64,000 nt of DNA, from NCBI GenBank assembly GCA_034770075.1, contig CM068388.1, positions 16,921,206-16,985,205 of the forward strand, given 5' to 3'. This document shows positions 33,429 to 43,785 of this stretch, piece after piece (the first letter of the stretch is position 1; each line of letters opens with the position of its first letter). The stretch is from Aralia elata. Lineage: Eukaryota > Streptophyta > Magnoliopsida > Apiales > Araliaceae. Position numbers and translations under genes: made by a program. The notes below the pieces were generated by a model that saw only the letters and a program-made list of their open reading frames with translations, was not told where the DNA came from and did no database searches.

Positions 33429-35101
33429 GTAGGTTATAAACCTTAGGTAAGGGAAACCTTAGGCTATAACCTTATGGGAATAATAAAGATTTAGTATGAA
33501 TAGCAAAATGGTTTATAATAAAAAGAGAAGAATAAGAAGATCGTAGAATAAGACGATCGTAAGGATAAGGAGAAATGATTACCAAATAAGATCACGACTT
33601 GGTCAGATTGAATTGTAGCATGACAGATGATCTGTCAAACGAATTAACAGATATAGCATGATGCTATAAAGAGAAGGTACTATGAAGTAGTACAAGAATA
33701 AAACTCAGAAGGAATTATAGATGATGATATATGAATTTCATATTGAGCAAAGAGTAAGATAAGATTTAATAAGATTGGGTAGGATTTCAATTGAGAACTC
33801 ATGTGATAGCTGAGTTGTACAAACCTTTGTATGGACAGGGGTTTTGTGCTTGGTTTAACGATTACTCGGTTTATCACATTGATAATCATTGAAATGCTGA
33901 TGTCGCGCTATCAATATATATGGCGAGAAGGTGATTCTTCTCTCATATTTATATTTGATAGATAGAGAATACTAAGGTTAGGTGCTAGTTCTTAAAACTC
34001 ATGCTGATGATTAGTTTGTGACTCATAACTATATAGTATGTTTTTGAACCTTTAAGCGTATGGACAGTTCCTGATTAGTTCTTGGACTACGTATTGCTCG
34101 GACAAGTTCCTAAACTCATATTTTGTGAAAAGTTCCTAAACAGATAAAGTGTGATACGTTTGATGAACTATACCAGGATATAGGAATAATAAGGAGCTAA
34201 TTATTATTGACATAATTGAGTATTAATGGTATTAGAGATGAATTTCGATATTCATCATAAGGGAATTGTAATACACCTATTATTATTTGGAAATGTTAAT
34301 TTAAGAGAATGAGCATAAATATAGAATGCCAAGAAGGGCAAGGTTATTAAAACTCTAGAATAAGTTAGAAATGATCAACCCTAAATAAAAAAGGTATTGT
34401 TCATCAAGAATTAGCAAAACGACATAAAGGATGTCAGAATGAGAAGATAGACACTGGTGTTGTGTCATAAATTATTAGACACTGGTGTTGTGTCATAAAA
34501 AGCGAGACACTGGTGATGTGTCATAACAAAATAGACACTGGTGTTGTGTCATAATGAAATAGACACTGGTGGTGTGTCACAGAAATATAGACACTGCTGA
34601 TGTGTCATAAGAAGCCAGACACTGGTGATGTGTCATAATAAAAGTGTAACAGACACTGGTGATGTGTCATAATAAAATAGACACTGGTTATGTGTCATAA
34701 GAAGTTAGTCATGGGTGGGGCTAGAGTAAAATAGACAAGGGTGATGTTAAGATAAGATAAACATATATGATGTTAAAATAACAACAGGCGATGTTATGAT
34801 AGTAAGAACAGGCATAAGAGATCTCGAAATTAAGATATGGATGATATCAACAATGAATAGATACAAATAGTAAAGAAATTAGACTCTATAGAGGGTCAAA
34901 AGCATAAAAAGATTGAGTCCGAAAATTTTAGAACCTTTCACAATAATAAAAGATTTCGTATGAACTAACAGAAGGTTATGAAATATTTGGAAATGCATGA
35001 ATATGTGTATTATACTATGTGGTGATTAAAGTTCTAGTGTGAATAATAAATGCTTTAAAATGAAAAGATGAGAAAATAACATAATTTTATTATACAGAAC
35101 G
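33429..35101 (+). other. Leader of the gag-only element
   Basis: About 1.7 kb without a usable ORF. It contains the hairpin-unit tandem array at 34450-34696 and diverged units up to about 34800. Confidence 0.7.
34450..34696. repeat. Tandem array of nine hairpin units
   Basis: GACACTGGTGATGTGTC (variants TTG, GTG, TAT in the centre) starts at 34450, 34478, 34505, 34534, 34562, 34590, 34618, 34652 and 34680. Spacing is about 28 bp (27-29, one of 34). GACAC and GTGTC are inverse complements, so each unit can form a short hairpin. Spacers share ATAA and ATA. Degraded units seem to continue to about 34800. Confidence 0.92.
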
Positions 35102-36031
35102 ATGCCGCTGAGAAGAGATCAGCGTAATCAAGAAGACACAGAGGGAGAGACTTGAGATCAGGTGGACCCTATGCAGCACTTTGTAAATCTTTTAGTAGAA
35201 GCAATAAATAGAAACTCTGGCCAAGAAGAAACAAATCCTCAAACATTGCGGGTGGCAAGTTTCAAGAATTTTAAGAATGTGGGACCACTTGAGTTTAAGG
35301 GGACCACTGAGCCTCTCAAGACTCACGCATGGATTAAAAAGATGAAAAAGGCATTCGATATTGCCAGGATAGGTGAGGAGCAAAAGACTTCTTTTGCTAC
35401 TTATATGCTTAAAGGTGAAGCTAACTTTTGGTGGGAAATGAACAAAAATAGAGCCGGTGAAGGAGTGATTGGGTGAGAAAGGTTTAAGGAAATCTTTTTC
35501 GAGAACTATTTCCCTCATAGTTGACAAAGCCGTATGGAAATAAAATTTCTGGAGTTAAAATAAGGGGATATGTCAGTATCCCAGTACATAGCTAAGTTCA
35601 ACGAACTAGCAAGGTTTGAGCAAGGATTGAACCCCTCGCTCTACGATAAAATATCAGTGTTGCAGATTGATTCTTTTGGGATGATTTTAGAAAAAGCTAT
35701 AATCGCAGAGGAAGGATATAAAATATTTAGTCAATACAGTCAGGGTGGACATATTAAGGAAGAAGAGGCAAAAGATAAAGCTGAGGGAAGCCAGAAACGG
35801 AAAGGAAATGATCATTTCGATGAAAAACAAGGTGAACTAAAGAAAACAACTGGGGGTTGTGAAGACTGCGGGAAAAATCATACAGGAATATGTAGGAAAG
35901 CTAAAAGAATATGTTTTAACTGTGGGCAAGAGGGACATATCTCTCTCTTGATTGCCCCAATCCAAAGCAAAATGGGTGTTATACTTGTGAATAGATGGAT
36001 CACCAAGCGAAGAATTGTCCAAGGAAAATGA
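35102..36031 (+). pseudogene. Gag of the gag-only element
   Basis: One frame from ATGCCGCTGAGAAGA shows the gypsy gag domain (FKNFKNVGPLEFKGT, FWWEMNKNRAGEGVIG, ISVLQIDSFGMILEKA). Four in-frame stops (35153, 35474, about 35522, about 35561) all fit C-to-T or G-to-A changes of Arg, Trp or Gln codons. The nucleocapsid shows C-ED-C-GKNH and CFNCGQEGHIS; the last Cys of the knuckle (LDCPNPK) is in another frame after a one-base shift. A second knuckle follows out of frame near 35985. Gag then ends and the polypurine tract comes within 150 bp, so pol was never here or was cleanly lost. Confidence 0.88.
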
Positions 36032-36149
36032 CTGGTGGGAAAAGCAGTGGTAAATCAACAGTTGCTAAATATGTAAATATGAAATATTATACCTTTTGGT
36101 GAAGGTAGTATTAAAAACTTATCAGGATTGTGATGTAATCTTGTAATAG

Positions 36150-36186
36150 TGATTCTGGGGACGGAATCCTTATTAGAAGGGAAGAA
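36150..36186 (+). other. Polypurine tract region of the gag-only element
   Basis: GATTCTGGGGACGGAATCC followed by AGAAGGGAAGAA immediately before the 3' LTR. The first string is shared with the Tekay-like element at 9463-9500. Confidence 0.7.
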
Positions 36187-38678
36187 TGTGACAATCCAAG
36201 TTTTCGGAAAATATTAAAATAAGAATTAAATAAATAAAAATTCTTATTTGGTGATATATGAGGTAATATTGTGTTGCATACGTAAATACGTATGGTGTAA
36301 TGTGATTATGTGATGATGTGACAACGTTGTGATGTGATAATTATATTTGTAATTATATATTTATCACATGGTTGTAAATTGTTAGAAACAATTTGTAAAT
36401 AATGTGTATTTGAATAATTTATGAATTTAAATTATTTTAATATATATGATAAAGTGAATGCATTAAATAAATTTATTATTATTATTTAATGTATAACATT
36501 TATTTTATGGAGAATGAATATGAGATATATTATATATACTATAAAATAGGTAATATATTTTATATGTAATATATAATATATATTGTATATTAAATATATG
36601 ATATATATGTTAGTCTAATTAACTCAGATGGGTATTAAGTCGGTTAGAGAAAGATAAACTGAGAAGCAAGAAACATTTGCAGTGCACGGTAAGGATTTTG
36701 TGTGAGGGAGAAGCAAAATTCGTGCAAGCCAAGTAAAGGGAATCCTATATATACTCAATACAAACCTTCCCTCTCAGTTCTTCCATTCACAAACAAAAAA
36801 AATTGAAAATTTCATCCACTGTGATTTGAGAAATTCCCAAGTTGGAGGTAATTGATCAAATTGATTCAATTATATGATCCTATATGTGATTGCTAGAGTA
36901 TATAACTTCATTGGATTGAATTTTTGGAGTTATAATGCTTGAATTGAAGGAATTAAGATTTACAGTTAAAGTTTTTCAACAACTTAGAATATTGAATTCA
37001 ATCCTTGGTTATGATTTAGATTATGTAATTGGAATTGGAAACTATGGTTTTAGCTGTTTAATATCATAAGAATGCATCTAGAAATCATTTGGGAATAATT
37101 TGAATTAGAATTAGATGGAATTAGCTGGAACAAGGCTGATTCTGGGCAGATAGTCGAAGTAGCGCAGCTGCGCCGCTTCCAAGCTAAAGACCAGCGCAGC
37201 TGCGCCGGTCTGTCGAATGAGAATGTAGTTTTTGGTGGATTTTAAATGTTTGGGCATGTGTAATTGGCTCCTATATGTGTAAAAACATGCCTAGTATGAT
37301 GTCTTAGCTTCTCATGCATCATATGACATATTGAAGCAAGGATTCGAGAATGTTTTCCAATGAAAACTTATGAAAGTTAAATGAAAACTTTGAAATGGAA
37401 TGTGTAAAGTGAATACGAAGCATGTAGGATTGGTTTAAGACTTCCAAAACCTATGTGGGTGTAATCCCTACTGTATAGAAAGGCCTTTGCATGATAGGAT
37501 TGTACAGAGCTAAAACAGCTCAGCTCTGAACTATTTCAGGAGTGGCGCAGCTGCGCCCCTCTCAAGCCAAAAGGTAGCGCAACTACGCTGACCTACAGAA
37601 ATGAAATGTTGATCTGCTATATGGGGCACGCGTAATGTGATGTCTTAAGTCTCAATGCATGCTAGTAAAAGTATATGGAGTGACCAAACTTATATTGACT
37701 ATGTAAAGCCAGAATTCGCTAATAAAACGATTTCAAAATGAAAACCAATGAGCGAGATAGAGTTATTGTAAACTAGTCAATATGAATGTATGTGTGAGCT
37801 TTGAATGTATGATTTACGTGTATATACGTGTGATTGTATGTTGTGTAGGATTCGTGAAGTGCAGATAAGCTATAATAATAATCAACTCACAAGGCAAGTC
37901 TTTCAGTTCCTATGTATTACATGAACTTGACATGATTATACATTGAATCATGAATGTAATCTATATGAGTATGATGAATTATATATCATGCATTGTGAAT
38001 TGTGAAAGTCAAAGTATGACTATGATTTATTGAGTATGGAACTCAATCTAAATATATAATACGTGATATGAACTCTTATGATTTAAAGTTATGATGCATG
38101 TATAATATGCTTACTAGAAAAATTATGAGATATGAACCAAACATGAAAATATGTGCTATGTGAAGCATGAAAACTGTTAGATTTGTTGGGTTGTCGAGCT
38201 CAACCTTACAAAAAACACAATTTTTGCAGATACATGATGCAATGCCAGACCTTAGCTTTCAAGTTGATAATATCTAGAAGATGCATAAAGGAATACTGTT
38301 TTCTTTAGCTGGAGAATTTTATTGTATCATGAGAATGGTGTACGATATACGATGTAATTGAAAATTTGAAATATTCAATATACAAAAGAGTGTCTGTTTC
38401 AAATCTATTGTATTGAATAATGATGATCAATATAATGAATATACTATATAAGCATGAATCCAAATGTAGAATGGAGTTGTATATACTCATATCTACTTCG
38501 ATTTATAATCGTAATGGTTGCGATTCAGGGAATAGAAAGAAGTCAGAAAAATATAAGTTTGTAATAATTCTGCATTTTCGGCTATTATTTCATGTATTTA
38601 TGGAGTAAAGCTGACTCAAGATATTATCTTGATGTACCAAGTCCAAGATTCAAGGGACCCGAATTTGGGAGTGTTAAA
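36187..38678 (+). repeat. 3' LTR of the gag-only element
   Basis: A 2492-bp LTR matching 30941-33413. GC motifs are at about 37160, 37193 and 37543. The terminal CA has become AA. Confidence 0.92.
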
Positions 38679-38683
38679 GTACT

Positions 38684-38959
38684 TATGGGCAGAAGTTGTC
38701 AACACTGCTTGCTACACTCAAAATAGGTCTCTTATTCATTCCACCCTCAAGAAGACTCCCTACGAATTATGGAGAGGAAGAAAGCCAAATATTAGCTACT
38801 TTCATGCTTTTAGTTATCTATGTTACATTCTCAACAATGGCAAGAAATACCTGACAAAATTCCAACCAAAATCAAATGAAGGAATCTTCCTTGGTTATGC
38901 TATAGATAGTAAAGCATACAGGGTATTCAACAAGGAATCATTAATTGTTGAAGTCTTTA
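38684..38959 (+). pseudogene. SIRE-like integrase, continuation
   Basis: It continues the integrase cut at 30940: WAEVVNTACYTQNRSLIHST, KTPYELWRGRKPNISYFHAF and EGIFLGYAIDSKAYRVFNKE. All are standard copia integrase C-terminal motifs. The frame enters the CACTA terminus at 38960 and then has no meaning. RT and RNase H of this element must lie beyond the CACTA insertion, outside the window. Confidence 0.9.
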
Positions 38960-39310
38960 CACTACGAAAAAAGAGGTCATTGCCGACGGCCATTGCTGTC
39001 GCCAATGGGTCATTGCCGACGGCGTCAGTCCGTCGCCATTCCTGTCACCCCAGAGGTCGTCGCCCCTGGCTTGCATCGATTGCCGTCGATAATAAGGTCA
39101 TTGGCGATGGCGTGTCGTCGACTATGTGTTATTGGCGACGACGTGAGGCGACGGAAAGTCCGTAGCCAATGGGTACAAGGATTTTTTTAGCGTGGCATTG
39201 GCGATGGGATATGCCGTCGCTAATGACATGTATGCCGTTGATAATGAGTTTGGTTAATATTATTAGAGGGCTTATTGCCGACGGCTGCCTGTCGCCAATG
39301 ACATTTTTCA
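38960..39310. repeat. CACTA terminal inverted repeat and subterminal repeats
   Basis: After CACTACGAAAAAAG come about a dozen copies, on both strands, of CATTGCCGACGGC/GTCGCCAATG. Such subterminal repeats bind the TNPA protein and bring the ends together in En/Spm elements. Confidence 0.85.
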
Positions 39311-39542
39311 AAAAAAAAAATTTGTTTTTGCAAATTAAAAATTGCCCTGTTCATTTACATATACATAATTGTAGCTGTTATAAACTAATGAAAAACAAAT
39401 ATTTCTTCACGAACGGATATCAATAACAATCAAATAGTTAGATACATAAACCATCAACCTAAGTATATACAAAACTCTAGTTCGTACAACTCAAAAACTG
39501 TATAAGTTCATACATGAAAGTCAAAATATAAACATAAACTAA

Positions 39543-39728
39543 CTACAGCCCCAGATCAGGAGTGTCAGTACCATCATCACTGCCATCTATCGTACGTCCG
39601 ATCCCATCGCCAGTCCCAGCGCCGGTCCCACCCTCCATCGTCTCATCAACTCAGCGGTCATCACCATCTCCTCCACAGTCATCGCCTGTGCCGCTGCCTC
39701 CACCCCCACGAGTGTCATCAACAAGACC
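39543..39728 (-). pseudogene. Probable last exon of the TNPA-like gene
   Basis: On the minus strand an AG acceptor (TTTAATTTTTAG) precedes a frame rich in Gly and Asp (DDTRGGGGSGTGDDCGGDGD, later GTGAGTGDGIG), with one in-frame TGA and a final TAG at 39543-39545. Phase 0 fits the donor at 41567. Composition and position support the C-terminal tail of the CACTA second protein. The similarity is weak. Confidence 0.5.
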
Positions 39729-39795
39729 CTAAAAATTAAAATATTAATAACGAAGTTGAAAAGAGAGCATATTTAAATTAGTTTAGTTTGTGTTC

Positions 39796-41487
39796 TTTAA
39801 GTTTTCTTAAGTTAGGCGAACGGACTGATAACTCGGCCTCCAGATATCGGAATCGAGTCCCGTAAGTTGTAACACGTGCCTAATATCTATGAGGTGCTAT
39901 GTCTAGGTTTGCGCATTGTCTCGACACCCGAGGCAAGTTTTGGTCTCTATTTCGACTATTGCTTTAAGTTTTCTTAAGTTAGGCGAACGTACTGATAACT
40001 CGGCCTCCAGATATCGGAATCGAGTCCCGTAAGTTGTAACACGTGCCTAATATCTATGAGGTGCTATGTCTAGGTTTGCGCCTTGTCTCGACACCCGAGG
40101 CAGGTTTTGGTCTCTATTTCGACTATTGCTGTAAGTTTTCTTAAGTTAGGCGAACGAGCTGATCACTCGGCCTCCGGATATCGGAATCAAGTCCCGTAAG
40201 TTGTAACGCATGCCTAATATCTATGAGGTGCTATGTCTAGGTTTGCGCCTCGTCTCGACGCCCGAGGCGGGTTTTGGTCTCTTTTTCGACAATTTTTTTA
40301 TGTTTTCTTAAATTAGGCGAACACGCTGATAACTCGGCCTCCGGATATCGGAATCGAGTCCCGTAAGTTGTAACGTGTTCCTAATATCTATGAGTTACTA
40401 TGTCTAGGTTTGCGCCTTGTCTCGACTCCCGAGGCGGGTTTTGGTCTCTTTTTCGATTATTTTTCTAAGTTTTCTTAAATTAGGCGAACAGGTTGATATC
40501 TCGGCCTCCGAAAATCAGAATCGAGTTCAGTAAGTTGTAACGCATGCCTAATACCTATGAGGTGCTATGTCTAGGTTTGCGCCTCGTCTCGACGCTCGAG
40601 GCGGGTTTTGGTCTCTTTTTCGACTATTTTTCTAAGTTTTCTTAAATTAGGCGAACGGGCTGATAACTCGGCCTCCAGATATCGGAATCGAGTCCCGTAA
40701 GTTGTAATGCATGCCTAATATTTATGAGGTGCTATGTCTAGGTTTGCACCTCGTCTCGATGCCTGAGGCGGGTTTTGGTCTCTTTTTCGACTATTGTTGT
40801 AAGTTTTCTTAAGTTAGGCGAACGGGTTAATAACTCGGCCTCCGGATATCGGAATCGAGTCTCGTAAGTTGTAATGCATGCCTAATATCTATGAGGTGCT
40901 ATGTCTAGGTTTGCATCTCGTCTCGACGCCCGAGGCGGGTTTTGGTCTCTTTTTTGACTATTTTTTATATTTTCTTAAATTAGGCGAACGGGCTGATAAA
41001 TCGGCCTCCGGATATTAGAATCGAGTCCCGTAAGTTGTAACGCGTGCCTAATACCTATGAGGTGCTATATCTAGGTTTGCGCATCGTTTTGACGCCCGAG
41101 GCGGGTTTTGGTCTCTTTTTCAACTATTTTTCTAAGTTTTCTTAAATTAGGCGAACAGGCTGATAACTCGGCCTCCGGATATCGGAATCGAGTCCCGTAA
41201 GTTGTAACACGTGCCTAATATCTATGAGGTGCTATGTCTAGGTTTGCGCCTCGTCTCAAAGCCCGAGACGGGTTTTGGTCTCTTTTTCGACTATTTTTCT
41301 AAGTTTTCTTAAATTAGACGAACGAGCTGATAACTCGGCCTTCGGATATCGGAATCGAGTCTCGTAAGTTGTAACGCGTGCCTAATACCTATGAGGTGCT
41401 ATGTCAAGGTTTGCGCCTCGTCTCGACGCCCGAGGCGGGTTTTGGTCTATTTTTGGACTATTTTTCTAAGTTTTCTTAAATTAGGCA
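39796..41487. repeat. 167-bp tandem array, ten copies, within the CACTA
   Basis: The unit contains TTAGGCGAACGGGCTGATAA, CTCGGCCTCCGGATATCGG, AATCGAGTCCCGTAAGTTG, CTATGAGGTGCTATGTCTAG and CGAGGCGGGTTTTGGTCTC. The CGGCCTC site recurs at 39834, 40001, 40168, 40335, 40502, 40669, 40836, 41002, 41169 and 41336, so the period is 167 bp (one of 166). Copies differ by a few substitutions each. The whole array lies in the apparent intron between TNPA-like exons. Confidence 0.95.
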
Positions 41488-41567
41488 AAAGTTAGGCAAT
41501 AAGTTGACAATAAGTAATATAAGTAATATAATAAGTAATATAATTACAAATTAATAATTGTTTTTAC

Positions 41568-42034
41568 CTGTCGAATATATAGAGGAAAGATGTTGGCCAA
41601 GACAACCGCACATACACATATGGCCTCCTCTCGGACTATACCCATGAGCTCGTCAACAGATGTTGTAGGATCTATGGAGCCATGGAGAACCTCTTGAGCA
41701 ACTGGTAGATCCGCTCGCGTGATGGTGCGCCTGACTGCACAATACTGCTCGCCATGCACCCCTCTATGATCCGCCGGAAGAAATCGTCAGATAGTGAAGG
41801 GTCGGCACCCGATCCACTCGCACCACTAGCGCCGATGGGTGGGCGACGCTGAGATCTCACAGCAGGGACTAAAGTGTAGGCTGGGACCCGGGGAATGCCC
41901 ACAACTCTACCCTTCTTCGGTCCCCCTATAGCCTGCAACCACTCCTCCAAATCCTCATCAACGCGCGTCGAATCATCTATGTCATCGTCACCTCTCTGGC
42001 TGCTCCGGGCCACGGCAAGGTCCTCGAACCGTCG
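41568..42034 (-). pseudogene. TNPA-like gene, exon with acidic middle part
   Basis: Bounded on the minus strand by acceptor TTTTTTTCAG at 42035 and donor CAG|GTAAAA at 41567. It reads RRFEDLAVARSSQRGDDDID, DEDLEEWLQAIGGPKKGRVV and SLSDDFFRRIIEGC. Two frames are open at its end: one stops after KRFSMAP, the other reads DPTTSVDELMGIVREEA up to the donor, so one indel is likely. The gene product would bind the subterminal repeats. Confidence 0.6.
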
Positions 42035-42109
42035 CTGAAAAAAACACATTAATACAAATGAATTTCAGGAATTTACATACATACTAAATAAAAGAATTAA
42101 ATTACTTAC

Positions 42110-42289
42110 AGCAATGCGCTTTACCTCAGGTGAGATGTAACCACCTTCATCTTTCTTCTGGTGGGCGTGCCACCAAAACTCTAAGCGCGACGGTGGGTGC
42201 TTAAGACTAACCTCGAGTCTCTCCCTGTAATGGTCGTACGACTGAGACCCCGTGTAGTGTGGGAGATGACTCTGCTGCTGGGCTACTAT
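42110..42289 (-). pseudogene. TNPA-like gene, exon part left of the Athila-like insertion
   Basis: The minus-strand frame reads AQQQSHLPHYTGSQSYDHYR, PPSRLEFWWHAHQKKDEGGY and ISPEVKRIA, then donor GTAAGT (42104-42109). It continues the exon at 50319-50563; an Athila-like element is inserted with the duplication ACTAT (42285-42289 and 50319-50323). The domain resembles the plant transposase Ptta/En/Spm family. Confidence 0.75.
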
Positions 42290-43633
42290 TGATAAGTGCA
42301 TGATATTCTATACTTTTGATTCCTTTATGTTTGGTTTTATTGCATGTTTTATTGTGTATATTCACGTATTAGGTTGTTTATTGATTTCAGGAGGATTCAG
42401 AGTCAAAAGTGGAAAAAGATGGAAAATTGGACCTAAAACGAGAAAAAGTTGAAAAGTTGAAAATTTTGAGGTTCTCGCCTCGGTGAGAACTTTGTGCTAG
42501 GATTTCTCGCCCCGGCGAGGAAGCCTCTACCCGTTTTCATCCCCAGCTGATCTAAAGCTCGCCCCGGCCCAGACCTCTCTGGAGTTTCTCGCCCCAGCGA
42601 GAAACCCAGTACAAAAATCCTCGCCCTGGCGAGAAAGGCCGACGTTGACCAGTTTGACCAGCTTTAACTTTTTGTAATTTTTGAGGATTTCTATTTCAGA
42701 TTGGATTCTTAATTCTTAGAGACTTAGGATATTATCTTAGGACTATAAATAGATGTTTTTAATTTATTATTAGAGATTTTGACAGCTACAATTGTAACCC
42801 TAATTGGAGGAGATTGAAGGCATGTCAGGCTAAACTCTTACTTTCAGTTCTAAGGGATGTTGAACTTTATTTACAGTTAATGATTTAATTAAGTATTCAT
42901 TATTTATTTATTCTTATATGAGATTTATTCTGATAATCTGATTGAATTGCTTATATGCTATTGGATTGACTGATTTGGTTTCTGCAGGATTAAATTGGTT
43001 AACTAATATCATCTGCTAGATTAAGATATAGTATTAAGCAAACGATATTGTATCTAATCATAAGTAGCAATTAATAATACTTGATTGTGGACAAGCTTTT
43101 GGGTGTTATTATGATTATCAGAATACGAGTTAAATAATCCCTGATAGTGTGATTGTTGCTTGGAATAGTCTAATTCTCTAATCCTTAATATTGATGTTAT
43201 ATTAAATCTAGACTGATAGTTCTGGGTTGTATGATAGTGAGGGTCTATTGGGGGCGATTGTCACATTAGATTTAAAATCTAAGGAGAATTTCAGATAATT
43301 AGCGATTACGGTTATCTAGGACTATTAATTTCATTGAAGGATAAATAATATTACACTTGATTAATCTGTCATTGTAAAAAGGTGATACTGAACTTATGAA
43401 CTGGAACTTTAATTCATTGGTTATTTTTATTTATTTACTTTTGTTAATTAGTTAATCAAACTCAAAACCCCCTAATCTTTATTTTCATTGTTTAATTAGA
43501 TCTAGGAAAATAAAAGAATAAATATAAAACAATTCACTCTCTGTGGGATCGACCTTTGCTTGTCACTATACTGATTTCTGTATTAGTAGAGTAGAAGTAA
43601 GGATTTAATTTTGGGGTGTAAACGACAGCTCCA
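42290..43633 (+). repeat. 5' LTR of the Athila-like element
   Basis: A 1344-bp LTR with TATA (ACTATAAATAGATG, about 42744). Upstream of it is a GC motif group at 42472-42640: CTCGCCCCGGCGAG and variants. In the 5' copy several are mutated (CTCGCCTCGGTGAG, CTCGCCCCAGCGAG). Confidence 0.9.
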
Positions 43634-43637
43634 AAAT

Positions 43638-43657
43638 TTTAGCGCCGTTGCTGGGGA
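43638..43657 (+). other. Primer binding site of the Athila-like element
   Basis: AGCGCCGTTGCTGGGGA after the 5' LTR. It matches the tRNA-Asp-type site TGGCGCCGTTGCCGGGGA used by Athila/Tat elements, with a few changes. Confidence 0.8.
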
Positions 43658-43785
43658 GTGTTACTTGTTTTTATTTATTCTTTGTTTTCGTTTATTTATT
43701 GTTATTTTATTTTATTTTTATTTTTATTTTTGGACTCGATTCTCTCACTTTCTTGAACTGAATTTTGATCTAGAGTTAGAGAAAA

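Larger units (their letters stand above)
30941..38678 (+). mobile_element. Gag-only (non-autonomous) Tekay-type gypsy element
   Basis: A 7.7-kb element with two long LTRs (30941-33413 and 36187-38678), a primer binding site, a 2.8-kb internal region and a polypurine tract. A perfect 5-bp duplication GTACT flanks it (30936-30940, 38679-38683), and the host integrase frame is continuous across. Inside is a degenerate gag but no protease, RT or integrase, so it depended on another element. LTR ends TGTGACAATCC and GCGTTACA (mutated to GTGTTAAA in the right LTR) match the family of the outer LTR 2159-19575. Confidence 0.92.

Noticed and set aside
34450..34696. CRISPR-like array
   Set aside because: Period about 28 bp with 10-11 bp similar spacers, inside a plant retrotransposon leader; no cas genes. 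It is a tandem hairpin repeat.
39796..41487. Centromeric satellite
   Set aside because: The period suits, but only ten diverged copies lie inside a CACTA intron, so I report it as a transposon-borne array.
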